Shown: positions 39,161 to 47,752 of the stretch, one piece after another
Layout: each line of letters starts with the position of its first letter
Position numbering within the stretch: position 1 is the first letter of the stretch
Source of the DNA: Planctomycetota bacterium
GTDB taxonomy: Bacteria; Planctomycetota; Phycisphaerae; UBA1845; UTPLA1
Length of the DNA: 64,000 nt
Assembly (NCBI GenBank): GCA_016712275.1
Contig: JADJRI010000018.1
Location: 6,826 to 70,825 of the forward strand
Direction: 5' to 3'
Translations under genes and position numbers: made by a program
Notes under the pieces: model-generated
What the model was told of the DNA's origin: nothing
The model's database searches: none
The model's input: the letters and a program-made list of their open reading frames with translations, nothing else

Positions 39161-40609
39161 GTGGCCAAGCAACATTCTCAATTTGTGTGCCGTCAATGCG
39201 CGGCCGTACAGACGCGCTGGGCGGGAAAATGCGCGGCTTGCGGTGAATGGAACTCGCTCGAAGAGCGCGTAATCCAAAATGCAGTCGAAGACAAACATCG
39301 CCCGCTTGTGCCCACCGCCACTGATTCGCCGTTGGTCGTTGCACTGGGGGACATCCAGCCCGATTCGACCGTTCGGTATTCGAGCGGATTGTCGGAATTC
39401 GACCGTGTGCTGGGTGGTGGCATCGTTCCGGGATCGGCGGTTTTGATCGGGGGCGATCCGGGAATCGGAAAATCGACCCTGCTTTTGCAGGTTTGCCATT
39501 CACTGAGTGAGTCCGGGCGAAAAACGATGTACGTGACCAGCGAGGAATCACTGGGGCAGACGAGACTGCGCGCCGAGCGATTGAGTATTGGGATCATCGA
39601 TCGTGAGGGCATCCCGAAGCCCGCGAGCAAGTCGCGTGCCGGGAACGGTTCCGGGCGTGCAGCCGGGCAAGGCATGCTGGTGGCGGCGCAGGCGAACCTC
39701 GACATTGTTTGCAATCTGCTGCAGGAACACCGGCCTGAAATCGTGGTGATCGATTCGATTCAGATGGTGTATCGTCCCGATTTGACGTCATCGCCCGGTT
39801 CGGCGTCGCAATTGCGGGATGCGGCGGCGCGGTTGATCTGGCTGGCAAAGCAAATGAACTTCGCGCTGCTGCTTGTGGGGCATGTGACCAAGGAAGGGTC
39901 GATCGCCGGGCCGAAGATTCTCGAACATCTTGTGGACTGCGTGGCGTACTTTGAAGGAGACCGGTTCCATTCGCACCGGCTGGTGCGCGCGGTGAAAAAT
40001 CGGTATGGCTCGACGGATGAGCTGGGCATTTTTGAGATGACCGACGGGGGGCTGTTGCCGGTGCCCGATCCATCGAAGCTGTTTCTCAGCGAGCAGCGCG
40101 CGGCGCGGCCGGGTTCGGTCGTGCTGGCGGCCTGCGAAGGAACGCGGACATTGTTGGTGGAAGTGCAGGCGTTGTGCGCGCAATCGGTGTTTGGTAATGC
40201 CAAGCGAAAGGCATCGGGCGTGGATGCGGGCCGCGTGGCGATGCTACTGGCGGTGGTCGAGAAGCACGCGCAGTGCGTGCTGGGCGATCAGGATGTATTT
40301 GTAAATGTGGTCGGGGGCGTGCGCGTGCATGAACCTGCGGCGGACTTGGCGATTGCGCTGGCGACGTATTCGGCGATGACGAATCGGTCGCTGTCGACCG
40401 GGACGGTGGTGTGCGGGGAGGTTGGCCTTGGCAGCGAATTGCGCACGGTTCATCACATGCGGCAACGGGTGGGGGAGGCGGCGCGCGTCGGCTTCAAGCG
40501 GTTCCTGTTGCCGAAGGGCGCTGCGGCCGAATTGAAAAAGAAAGGCGGCGAATCGATCGAGATCGTCGCATGTGAAGGTTTGAATGATGCCATCAGACAA
40601 CTCGAGTGA
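39161..40609 (+). CDS. radA: DNA repair protein RadA (Sms)
   Basis: A RecA-like branch-migration ATPase used in recombination repair. The N-terminal four-Cys zinc finger is CRQCAAVQTRWAGKCAACG. Walker A is GGDPGIGKST, followed by YVTSEESLGQTRLRA and Walker B-like IVVIDSIQMVY. The RadA-specific KNRYGSTDELGIFEM motif and the Lon-like C-terminal domain (DVFVNVVGGVRVHEPAADLA; GEVGLGSELRTV) follow. A Gly/Ser-rich insertion sits at about residues 150-170. I placed the start at GTG 39161, just before the zinc finger, although no good Shine-Dalgarno is seen. The 3' end overlaps the following gene by 26 bases. Confidence 0.93.
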   Translation: MAKQHSQFVCRQCAAVQTRWAGKCAACGEWNSLEERVIQNAVEDKHRPLVPTATDSPLVVALGDIQPDSTVRYSSGLSEFDRVLGGGIVPGSAVLIGGDPGIGKSTLLLQVCHSLSESGRKTMYVTSEESLGQTRLRAERLSIGIIDREGIPKPASKSRAGNGSGRAAGQGMLVAAQANLDIVCNLLQEHRPEIVVIDSIQMVYRPDLTSSPGSASQLRDAAARLIWLAKQMNFALLLVGHVTKEGSIAGPKILEHLVDCVAYFEGDRFHSHRLVRAVKNRYGSTDELGIFEMTDGGLLPVPDPSKLFLSEQRAARPGSVVLAACEGTRTLLVEVQALCAQSVFGNAKRKASGVDAGRVAMLLAVVEKHAQCVLGDQDVFVNVVGGVRVHEPAADLAIALATYSAMTNRSLSTGTVVCGEVGLGSELRTVHHMRQRVGEAARVGFKRFLLPKGAAAELKKKGGESIEIVACEGLNDAIRQLE

Positions 40610-43600
40610 TTTACTGACCACGCCATCGGACGGAGCTCGGCAAACGAGCGGGATGATTGTGCTCGTGGCGGGCCTCGCGCTTGTGGCGGGCGGACTGCTC
40701 ATGTGTCCCGCCCAGTTTTCCGAGGCGCACCGCAAAGAGACCGGGCTACTCAAAACTGCGATTGCGGCGATGGCGTTGGTGGGTCCGGAAGCGGAGGCCG
40801 GGCGGTTTCCCACCATGCGGGGGGTGGAGATACGCAATCTTGTTTTCTATCTTGGTGCAGCGGTGTTGACGCTGATCGGCGGCATCCGGCTGATCTCGTG
40901 CCAGTCGAGGCCGATGCTCTCGCGGGACGATTTCTGGAATTGGCGGGAGCGGGCGGGCAGTCCGCTGTTCTGGTGGGGGGTGCTGCTGGCGGTAAGTGTC
41001 ATCTCTTCGGCATTTTCAAATGCAAGCGACGTGAGCATGGGGCAGTCGGTGAGTCGCATGCTGTTTGCCGCCTGGTGGTGGCCGATCGCGGCGCTGTTGC
41101 TGCCGATGGGCGCGCGTCGGCTTAGCGGTTTTTTGGTTTTGGCGGTGGGCTTGTGCGCGCTGATGGGGTTGTGGCATTTTGGCGAACGGGTTTCGCCGGG
41201 GTGGTTCGGCGCGCTGTTGTCGAAGCGGGAATTGCCGGGGCTTCGACTTGAGTTTCCGATCGGGAACAGCCTGTGGTTTGGCGGGTTCTTGCTGCCGGCG
41301 ATTTTTGTGGCGCTGGGGTTGGGGCTGGATTCGTTTACAAAGCCGCGCGTTTCCGACGCAACGGATGGTGAAAATGCCAGCGCGGCCTGTGGACCCGAAG
41401 TGTGCATGGGGGCCAAGTGCAAGATTACGGGCATCGCGGCTTGGATAGCGCTGCCGATCATCGGCCTGGCGCTGGTGTTGACGCAGGCGCGGTCGTCGGC
41501 CTGGGTGGGCTTGGGCGCGGGTGTCATCAGTGTGGCATTTTTTGCCGCCGGCAAGAAGGCGCGGCCGGGCATTGTGCTGGCGGGATTGCTGTGCGCGCTG
41601 GCGGGTGTTTGGTACATCCAGGGCTTGCGGCAGACGGGGGAAATGGGCGAGCGGGCACATTCGATTCGCACGCGACTGAACTACGAGTGGCCGTACGCGT
41701 TGACGCTTTTCTCGCAGAAGCCGGTGGGTGGGCACGGTGAAGGGGGCTACACGATGCTGGCGCCGCAGTTTTCGCGTGAGGACCAGATCGACGAGCCTTC
41801 GACGATGGCATTCTCGGAGCGATGGTGGTATTCGCACGCGCACAACGAGTTTCTGGAGCTGCTGGCCGATCTGGGTGCGATCGGTGCGGGCGCTTTCATC
41901 TTGGCACTCGGCATGACGCTTTATTATGCGGTCAAATATTGTGACATTGCGCGAGCCGACGTGAACGGTCGTCCGCATCGAATGCTTGTCATCGGGCTTG
42001 CGGCCGGTCTGTTCGCGATGATGATCGAGGAGTGTTCGAGCGTCGGGCTGCGTAATCCGGGGTTGCCGCCGATCTTTCTGACGGTGTGGGCGATCCTGTG
42101 GGCGCTGATTCGCAGTGAGCGGCGGGCGGGGAAAAAGGTGGCCGAGGGTGATCAGCGGCTGAACGCCGGCGTGTTTCGAGGAGCGGGGCTGTTTGCAGTT
42201 GCGGCGAGTTTTGTGCTGGGCTTTTTCGGGGTTCAGGACTGGCGGGCGATTCGTGCCAGCTATGAGGCACAGCAGGCGATCGTGCTCGGCGAAACGGAAT
42301 TCGCCGCGGCGCAGGCCGACTTTGCCGGCGAGAATTTGCTCGATCCCTTTCAGCGGCTTTGCGCGCGAATGTACGGGATCGATGCGCGATCGAGAGCCTT
42401 CGCGGACATGGTTTCCAAGAAGGATGCGCTGACCGACGAGGATTTGTTGCTTGCAACAGACGCATGGATGCGGTTGGAGCGGCTGGGCTGGGTCGCGCCG
42501 CGTTTCCTGAATTTGTCCCGATTCGCGTCAGAGATTTCCGCCAATATGGCGAGAGCGTATCAGGCTCGCGGCGAAGCGCCGCTCGCACAGGAATACAGGA
42601 AGCTGCACATCACAAGACTCGCCCAGTGGTCGAATGACGATCCCTTCAATACGCAAATCGTGCAGCAGCTTTGGGGCATTTTGAATGAAGCAGCGCCGAT
42701 GGATCGGCTGCTGTGGCTGCGGCGGCTGATGCGGCGCGGCGAAATGGATGACGCCACGCGCATGATGGCGGAGGATTTGTTTCGGCGCATACCGGGTTCC
42801 GTCAATGCGTTGAATGGTCTGGCGGTCGTGGCGATGAAGGACGCCAATCTGCCTGCCGGGCAATGGAGCGACCGGCTGTCGCCGGAGACGCTACGACTTT
42901 ATGCGCAGTTAAAAGACTGGGGTGGCGAGCCTGCGGCGGCGGAGCAACTCGCGAAGATGGCGGAGGCGTGTTATGCGAAAGCGGGACCGGCGCTGTTTGC
43001 GGCGCATTCCGCGGTGATACGCGAGTCGGTAGTTTATGCGCTGCATGCCAGCCCCACGTCGCGAACGGATGAACTGTTGCGCGAATTGGTGCGGGCGCAT
43101 GTCATTATGAATGGCCCAATGGAAGTGACGGAGGATGCGGCCCTGAGAGTGCCGTTGCCGGATGAGAAAGGCATTACGCGCGTGCTGGTGCTGGCGGCCG
43201 CCGGGCGGGATGAAGCGTTGAAGGCCCAGCTCAAGGCCATTGCCGGGCGATTCGGCGGCGATTCGCCGACACCGGCCGATGTGTATGTTTCGCTGGCGGA
43301 TCAATTCGTGCAAAAGCCGCAATTCGCAGAATTGACGATGCAATGGGCGAAGAAGGCGGCGGAACTGGATGAGACAAAGCCACTGGTGCATTACACGCTG
43401 GCGGCGCTGTATCTGAATCAGGGCGACGACAAGATGGCGGAAAAAAGTGCCCGCCGGTTTATCGAGCTGCTTCCGGATCGCGATCGGGCTTTTGCGGCCT
43501 TGCAGGATCGCGAGCGGCGCAGGCCTGAAAGCCCGATGTGGGCGCGACTTAGATCGGACTATCCGGATTTTCCGGAGTTGCCGCTGGAGGCCGCGCCGAC

Positions 43601-43673
43601 GTCGCAGCCATCATCGCAGCCCTCCGCGACTGGGGCGGAGAGTGACGTGGATGTGACATCGCGGCCGAAATGA
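40584..43673 (+). CDS. O-antigen-ligase-like polytopic membrane protein fused to TPR domain
   Basis: A 1,029-residue protein. Residues about 25-560 contain 12 or more hydrophobic helices. The Wzy_C/O-antigen ligase pattern is visible in LALVLTQARSSAWVGLGAG and the periplasmic loop (FSQKPVGGHGEGGY, then SHAHNEFLELLADLGAIGAG, where the His-containing HNEFLE is the family hallmark). Residues about 570-1,000 are helical TPR-like repeats, probably periplasmic (LVHYTLAALYLNQGDDKMAE). The tail is Ser/Pro/Thr-rich. Such proteins ligate or polymerise surface glycans, or glycosylate proteins. The start overlaps radA by 26 bases; ATG 40587 is an equal alternative. Confidence 0.85.
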   Translation: MMPSDNSSDLLTTPSDGARQTSGMIVLVAGLALVAGGLLMCPAQFSEAHRKETGLLKTAIAAMALVGPEAEAGRFPTMRGVEIRNLVFYLGAAVLTLIGGIRLISCQSRPMLSRDDFWNWRERAGSPLFWWGVLLAVSVISSAFSNASDVSMGQSVSRMLFAAWWWPIAALLLPMGARRLSGFLVLAVGLCALMGLWHFGERVSPGWFGALLSKRELPGLRLEFPIGNSLWFGGFLLPAIFVALGLGLDSFTKPRVSDATDGENASAACGPEVCMGAKCKITGIAAWIALPIIGLALVLTQARSSAWVGLGAGVISVAFFAAGKKARPGIVLAGLLCALAGVWYIQGLRQTGEMGERAHSIRTRLNYEWPYALTLFSQKPVGGHGEGGYTMLAPQFSREDQIDEPSTMAFSERWWYSHAHNEFLELLADLGAIGAGAFILALGMTLYYAVKYCDIARADVNGRPHRMLVIGLAAGLFAMMIEECSSVGLRNPGLPPIFLTVWAILWALIRSERRAGKKVAEGDQRLNAGVFRGAGLFAVAASFVLGFFGVQDWRAIRASYEAQQAIVLGETEFAAAQADFAGENLLDPFQRLCARMYGIDARSRAFADMVSKKDALTDEDLLLATDAWMRLERLGWVAPRFLNLSRFASEISANMARAYQARGEAPLAQEYRKLHITRLAQWSNDDPFNTQIVQQLWGILNEAAPMDRLLWLRRLMRRGEMDDATRMMAEDLFRRIPGSVNALNGLAVVAMKDANLPAGQWSDRLSPETLRLYAQLKDWGGEPAAAEQLAKMAEACYAKAGPALFAAHSAVIRESVVYALHASPTSRTDELLRELVRAHVIMNGPMEVTEDAALRVPLPDEKGITRVLVLAAAGRDEALKAQLKAIAGRFGGDSPTPADVYVSLADQFVQKPQFAELTMQWAKKAAELDETKPLVHYTLAALYLNQGDDKMAEKSARRFIELLPDRDRAFAALQDRERRRPESPMWARLRSDYPDFPELPLEAAPTSQPSSQPSATGAESDVDVTSRPK

Positions 43674-43773
43674 GATTTGAGGGGCGTCCGAATGTCGAAC
43701 CTTCGGACAAACAGGCGATATGCGACGGAAAGTGAGCGAATCCCAACCTACTTTTTGTCCGGGCTTCGTGCGA

Positions 43774-44349
43774 TTAACGCCAGGGCGGCATCATTTGCGG
43801 GTTCAGGTCCTGCCATAGGCCGACCTTGGCGCGACGGGCGCGTCGCTCCAATTCCGTAAAGCGATGGCGAAAGACATGGGGGAATCGCGGGTCGGCATAG
43901 GCGAGGCCTTCCACCAGCAGGGTCTCATTCAACATCTCGACACTGTCTTCAAGGTAAACGTACGCGAGAAGGCGGCCAAATTTGTCGCGTGGATTGCGGG
44001 TCGGATCGAGAGCGATGCGCACTTTTTGATCGATCATGTGTTCCTGAACAAAGTCGGCGGCTTCGCGGCCGAAGTGGGCGTCGGACTCGCCGGGCGCATG
44101 GGCGATTTCGGGGCAGTCGATTCCGAGGAGGCGGATGCGCGTGCGATCGGCCGGGTGGTCGGGGATGTCTATGCCGAGGGTGTCGCCGTCGATGGCATTG
44201 ACGACAATGGCGGTGATGCCGTTGTAACGGGAGCGATCGTCGGTGCGTTTTGCAAATGCGCCGACATGGTCGAGCGCGGAGAGGACCAGCACGACGAGAA
44301 TGACCAGAAACTTGATGCGGCTGCGCTTGAGGTGCATGGGAGAATGCAA
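43774..44349 (-). CDS. Secreted thermonuclease (SNase-like) family protein
   Basis: An N-terminal membrane/signal segment (FLVILVVLVLSALDHVGAFA) precedes an SNase domain. VVNAIDGDTLGIDIP carries the calcium-binding Asp, RIRLLGIDCPEIAH the first catalytic Arg, and DKFGRLLAYVYLED the second Arg. A late LVEGLAYADPRFPH follows, then a conserved ARRAKVGLW end. It probably degrades extracellular DNA/RNA using calcium. A second in-frame ATG at 44337 may be the true start. The upstream spacer contains a palindromic repeat. Confidence 0.88.
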   Translation of the reverse strand: MHSPMHLKRSRIKFLVILVVLVLSALDHVGAFAKRTDDRSRYNGITAIVVNAIDGDTLGIDIPDHPADRTRIRLLGIDCPEIAHAPGESDAHFGREAADFVQEHMIDQKVRIALDPTRNPRDKFGRLLAYVYLEDSVEMLNETLLVEGLAYADPRFPHVFRHRFTELERRARRAKVGLWQDLNPQMMPPWR

Positions 44350-44377
44350 CCGTTTCGGAGTTCAGTTTTCCAGGCTT

Positions 44378-44416
44378 TCGAGTGCGGCACAGGCTATTAG
44401 CCTGTGCCACACTCGA
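44378..44416. repeat. Palindromic dispersed repeat, copy 4
   Basis: Nineteen-base arms, TCGAGTGCGGCACAGGCTA and its complement with one mismatch, around a single central T. It lies between the SNase start and the aspartokinase stop. Confidence 0.85.
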
Positions 44417-44489
44417 GAGCTTATTAAGGCAGATTGATGCCAACTGGGCTTCAATCAAATTGGATTCATCACCGATTGCTGCTTGCGGC

Positions 44490-45740
44490 TTATGACATCG
44501 GTGCGATCTGCTCGGGTGTTTCGACGGCCAGCTCAAATGTCGCATGGACGGCACGCAGCGCCGCCGGGGCGTCGTCGGCCTTTACGAGCACGCTGATGAC
44601 GATTTCGCTGGTGCTGATGTTCTCGATATTGATGTTGGCCTTGTGCAATGCCTCGAACATGCGGGAGGCAACGCCGGTGTGGGTACGCATGCCGACGCCG
44701 ACGACGGAGATTTTCGCGATGCCCTCGCGAATCTTGATGGCGACGCCGGGTGTGTCTTTGGCAAATGTCGAGCAAACGGCGTCGGCGTCCCTCTTGTCGG
44801 CCGAGTCGATGGTGAAACTGATGTCGGCGGTTTTGCCGCCCTCGTGAATGACCTGAATGATGTCATCAACAATGACGCCTTGCTCGGCGACGCGCTTGAA
44901 AATATCGCTAGCAAGGCCGGGGCGGTTGGGCACGCCGGTGATTTCGACGCGGCCCAGGTCTTTTTTGAGTGCGGCGCCGCGAACGATGACCTGTTGAAGA
45001 TCGGATGCTTCCTTCACGATGTCGGTTCCTTTCGCATCGGTGTAGCTGCTTCGGACGTGTATGGTGACGCCGTAGTTTTTGCCAAGCTCAATGCTGCGGG
45101 AGTGCATGACCTGCGCGCCGAGCGAGGCAAGCTCCAGCATTTCGTCGTAGTAAATGAAGGGCAACTTTCTGGCTTCGGGAACGATTCGCGGATCGGCGGT
45201 GTAAATGCCGTCGACGTCGGTGTAGATTTCGCAGGTGTCCGCGCCGAGTGCGGCGGCGAGCGCCACGGCGGTGGTGTCGGAGCCGCCGCGGCCGAGCGTG
45301 GTGACATTCGCGGATTCGTCGACGCCCTGAAAGCCCGCGACTATCACGATGTTGCCTTCGCTCAGCAGTTGCAACATTCGCGTTTTCTGGGTGATTTCGC
45401 GGATGCGCGCACGGCCGAACGCGCCGTAGGTTTTGAGGCCGATCTGGCCGCCGGTCAGGCTGATGGCGTCGTGACCGGCGTGGTGGATGGCCATAGCCAT
45501 GAGGGCGATGGAGATTTGCTCGCCGGTGGAGAGGAGCTGGTCCATCTCGCGGCGGTTTGGCCTGTCGGTGATCTGGTTGGCGAGATCGACAAGCTGGTCG
45601 GTGTAGTCTCCCATGGCAGAGACGACGACGACGACCTGATGGCCGTCGATTTTGGCGCGGATGGCGCGACGCGCGGCGCGATGGATGAGGTCCGCGTTCT
45701 TGACGCTGGAGCCGCCGAATTTTTGAACGATCATGCCCAT
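44490..45740 (-). CDS. lysC: Aspartate kinase
   Basis: First enzyme of the Lys/Thr/Met and diaminopimelate pathway, phosphorylating aspartate. IVQKFGGSSVKN is the kinase signature; VVVVSAMGDYTDQL, TTLGRGGSDTTAVALAAALG and CEIYTDVDGIYTADPRIV complete the catalytic domain (to about residue 245). Two ACT domains follow (RVEITGVPNRPGLASDIFKR; KISVVGVGMRTHTGVASRMF) for feedback control by Lys/Thr. The 416-residue length is that of a monofunctional class enzyme. The start could also be the second Met at 45734. Upstream lies a tandem-unit repeat (45782). Confidence 0.96.
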   Translation of the reverse strand: MGMIVQKFGGSSVKNADLIHRAARRAIRAKIDGHQVVVVVSAMGDYTDQLVDLANQITDRPNRREMDQLLSTGEQISIALMAMAIHHAGHDAISLTGGQIGLKTYGAFGRARIREITQKTRMLQLLSEGNIVIVAGFQGVDESANVTTLGRGGSDTTAVALAAALGADTCEIYTDVDGIYTADPRIVPEARKLPFIYYDEMLELASLGAQVMHSRSIELGKNYGVTIHVRSSYTDAKGTDIVKEASDLQQVIVRGAALKKDLGRVEITGVPNRPGLASDIFKRVAEQGVIVDDIIQVIHEGGKTADISFTIDSADKRDADAVCSTFAKDTPGVAIKIREGIAKISVVGVGMRTHTGVASRMFEALHKANINIENISTSEIVISVLVKADDAPAALRAVHATFELAVETPEQIAPMS

Positions 45741-45781
45741 TGTTAGTTAGGAGTTTCAAGTACCGAGTTTCGAGTCATTTC

Positions 45782-45817
45782 AATTTGGCGATTTGGAAAT
45801 CTTGCGATTTGGCGATG
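45782..45817. repeat. GATTTGGC-type tandem repeat upstream of lysC
   Basis: Units of GCGATTTG with small interruptions (AATTTGGCGATTTGG, then TTGCGATTTGGCGATGG). It is the reverse-complement counterpart of the element inside the A2M gene at 19272. It lies between lysC and purM. Confidence 0.65.
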
Positions 45818-45866
45818 GAGAATTACGACCGATCGCTTCTGGCCGCTACTTCCAAACCAATTTTCC

Positions 45867-46917
45867 TTACCGCGTCGAATCATTCCAATGACATACGGTG
45901 CTCCCCATTTTCGTCATCTGTCGAACGACACTTTCGACGAATGCGGGCCGGACGATGAGCACGTAGCCGATGCCCATATTGAATACACGATACATTTCTT
46001 CTTCGTCCACGCCAAGCTTTTCGATCAGCTTATATACCGGGGGCATCGGCCATGAGCCGCGGCGCAGCTGCACATTGCAGTTGTCCGGCACCACCCGGGG
46101 GATGTTGCCTTCGAGGCCGCTGCCGGTGATGTGGGCCATCGCCTGAATAACCCGCTTGCGACGGTATTTCTTGAGCAGCGCGAGAACCGGCCGAACGTAG
46201 ATGCGCGTGGGCCGCATGACCGCATCTTCGAGAGGTTCATTCAGTTCGACAGGCAGGGGGCCGCGCTTGGGCAGCCGATCCAGTGCCGCGCGGGCGAGTG
46301 AGAAACCATTTGAGTGGATGCCGTTGGAGGCCAGGCCGATGACGATGTCGCCGGGCGTGACGTGGCGGCCGTCGATGATGCGGCTGTGATCGACGACGCC
46401 TGTGCAAAAGCCGGCGAGATCGAAATGGGTGGGGGCATAGAGCGAGGGCATTTCGGCCGTTTCGCCGCCAACAGGGGGCACAGCCCGCCATGGCGCAGCC
46501 GCGCGAGACGCCATCGACTATTCGGGCGATCTCGTCGGGCTTGAGCTTGTGGCAGGCGATGTAGTCAAGGAAGAAGAGCGGTTCCGCGCCGCAGGTGAGA
46601 ATATCGTTTACATTCATGCCGACGAGGTCGATGCCGAGATCGTCGATGCGGTTCCATTCGAGGCCGAGCATGAGCTTGGATCCGACGCCATCGGCCCCGG
46701 CGGCGAGGACGGGGTCTTTGTAGCCGCGCTTGAGGAGCTTCTCGCGAAAGTCCAGGCGCATGAGACCCGCGAAGCCGCCGTGTCGGGAGATGACGCGCGG
46801 GTCGTAGGTGCGCTTCATGGAATGCTTGATTTTGTCGACCATGATGTCGTTGGCATCGATGTCGACGCCGGACGACTTGTAGGTGAGGGGCTGGGAATTG
46901 GGCTTTCGTTTCGCCAT
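45867..46917 (-). CDS. purM: Phosphoribosylformylglycinamidine cyclo-ligase (frameshifted)
   Basis: AIR synthetase, the fifth step of de novo purine synthesis. The N-terminal part has LTYKSSGVDIDANDIMVDKI, VLAAGADGVGSKLMLG and GMNVNDILTCGAEPLFFLDY. A shift near 46473 breaks the conserved GCA-VGGETAEMP segment. The other frame then continues with GGETAEMPSLYAP, IDGRHVTPGDIVIGLASNGI, AMAHITGSGLEGNIPRVVP and a normal C-terminus. Corrected length is about 350 residues, as expected. Because the enzyme is essential in most free-living bacteria, the break argues for sequence error and not for gene loss. Confidence 0.92.
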
Positions 46918-47029
46918 GGTGCGGTGAGATTGCGAACAGTGTCGAAAGCGGCGTTTTTAACGGTTACGGGGATACGCCGCAATATGATGCCGTAATTCTT
47001 ACCTTGCGCCTTGTTATTCATTCGGGGCT

Positions 47030-47653
47030 TTACATGACGGGTTTGCGATCCATATCGGAATAGGGGTAATGACCTTTGGCTTTCAGCAATTTGAACAGTT
47101 CATCGGAACCATGTTCCCGGGCGTAGTTCATTTCGGAAGGGAATATCTCGATAATCAACAAGAGTCCGAATCCTTCGGGGTTTTTCGGCGAATTATCCGG
47201 ATACCCGTTGAAGACCATACACTTGCCGCCCACTCGAGGAATTTCCGTCGGAAACTCGCAGGTTTCTCGTGGGTTTAACGTCGCTTCTGCGCTGTAGGGG
47301 GCGATGACGTTCAATATCGAATTGATATTAGAGTGAACTGCTCCAAATGCCGTCGATTCGTCCTGTGCATGATCGAGATCCAGTGAATGTTTCGTAAACA
47401 TCACTAATTCGTAACACTTGAATACGTCGTTCGACGAACCTTCACCCGGAATCTCGCTGACCTCTTTTGTCGCAATTGCAACTCCTGACAATCGATTAGG
47501 GAAGTAATAAAGATCCAATCCCCCACCAAGCGCATAAGGAATTACAGCATGCATGACCATGTCATGTTGTTCGCCCAACATGCCTTCCATAAGCAGGGAC
47601 TTTCGTTCGTACCATTCATCCATGAGTTGCTGTTCGGCATCTTCAGTAGACAT
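47030..47653 (-). CDS. SUFU-like (suppressor of fused) domain protein
   Basis: A soluble 207-residue protein. The pattern LDLYYFPNRLSGVAIATKEV and YELVMFTKHS, and especially the end LLLIIEIFPSEMNYAREHGS-DELFKLLKAKG, fits the bacterial SUFU domain, where the last block (IxxxExxYAxxHGxxxLxxLL) is characteristic. Bacterial SUFU proteins often act as immunity proteins to polymorphic toxins, but no toxin gene is adjacent. G+C appears lower than in flanking genes, which may indicate acquisition. It is transcribed separately with no clear operon. Confidence 0.6.
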   Translation of the reverse strand: MSTEDAEQQLMDEWYERKSLLMEGMLGEQHDMVMHAVIPYALGGGLDLYYFPNRLSGVAIATKEVSEIPGEGSSNDVFKCYELVMFTKHSLDLDHAQDESTAFGAVHSNINSILNVIAPYSAEATLNPRETCEFPTEIPRVGGKCMVFNGYPDNSPKNPEGFGLLLIIEIFPSEMNYAREHGSDELFKLLKAKGHYPYSDMDRKPVM

Positions 47654-47752
47654 GGATTCGGCCCTCTTCGATTACGAGTTGTATCGAAGCATATCCTAAT
47701 CGGATTAGCTGAATAGGAAACGGCCGGTTTCTCAGAGAAGAAACGACGAGTT

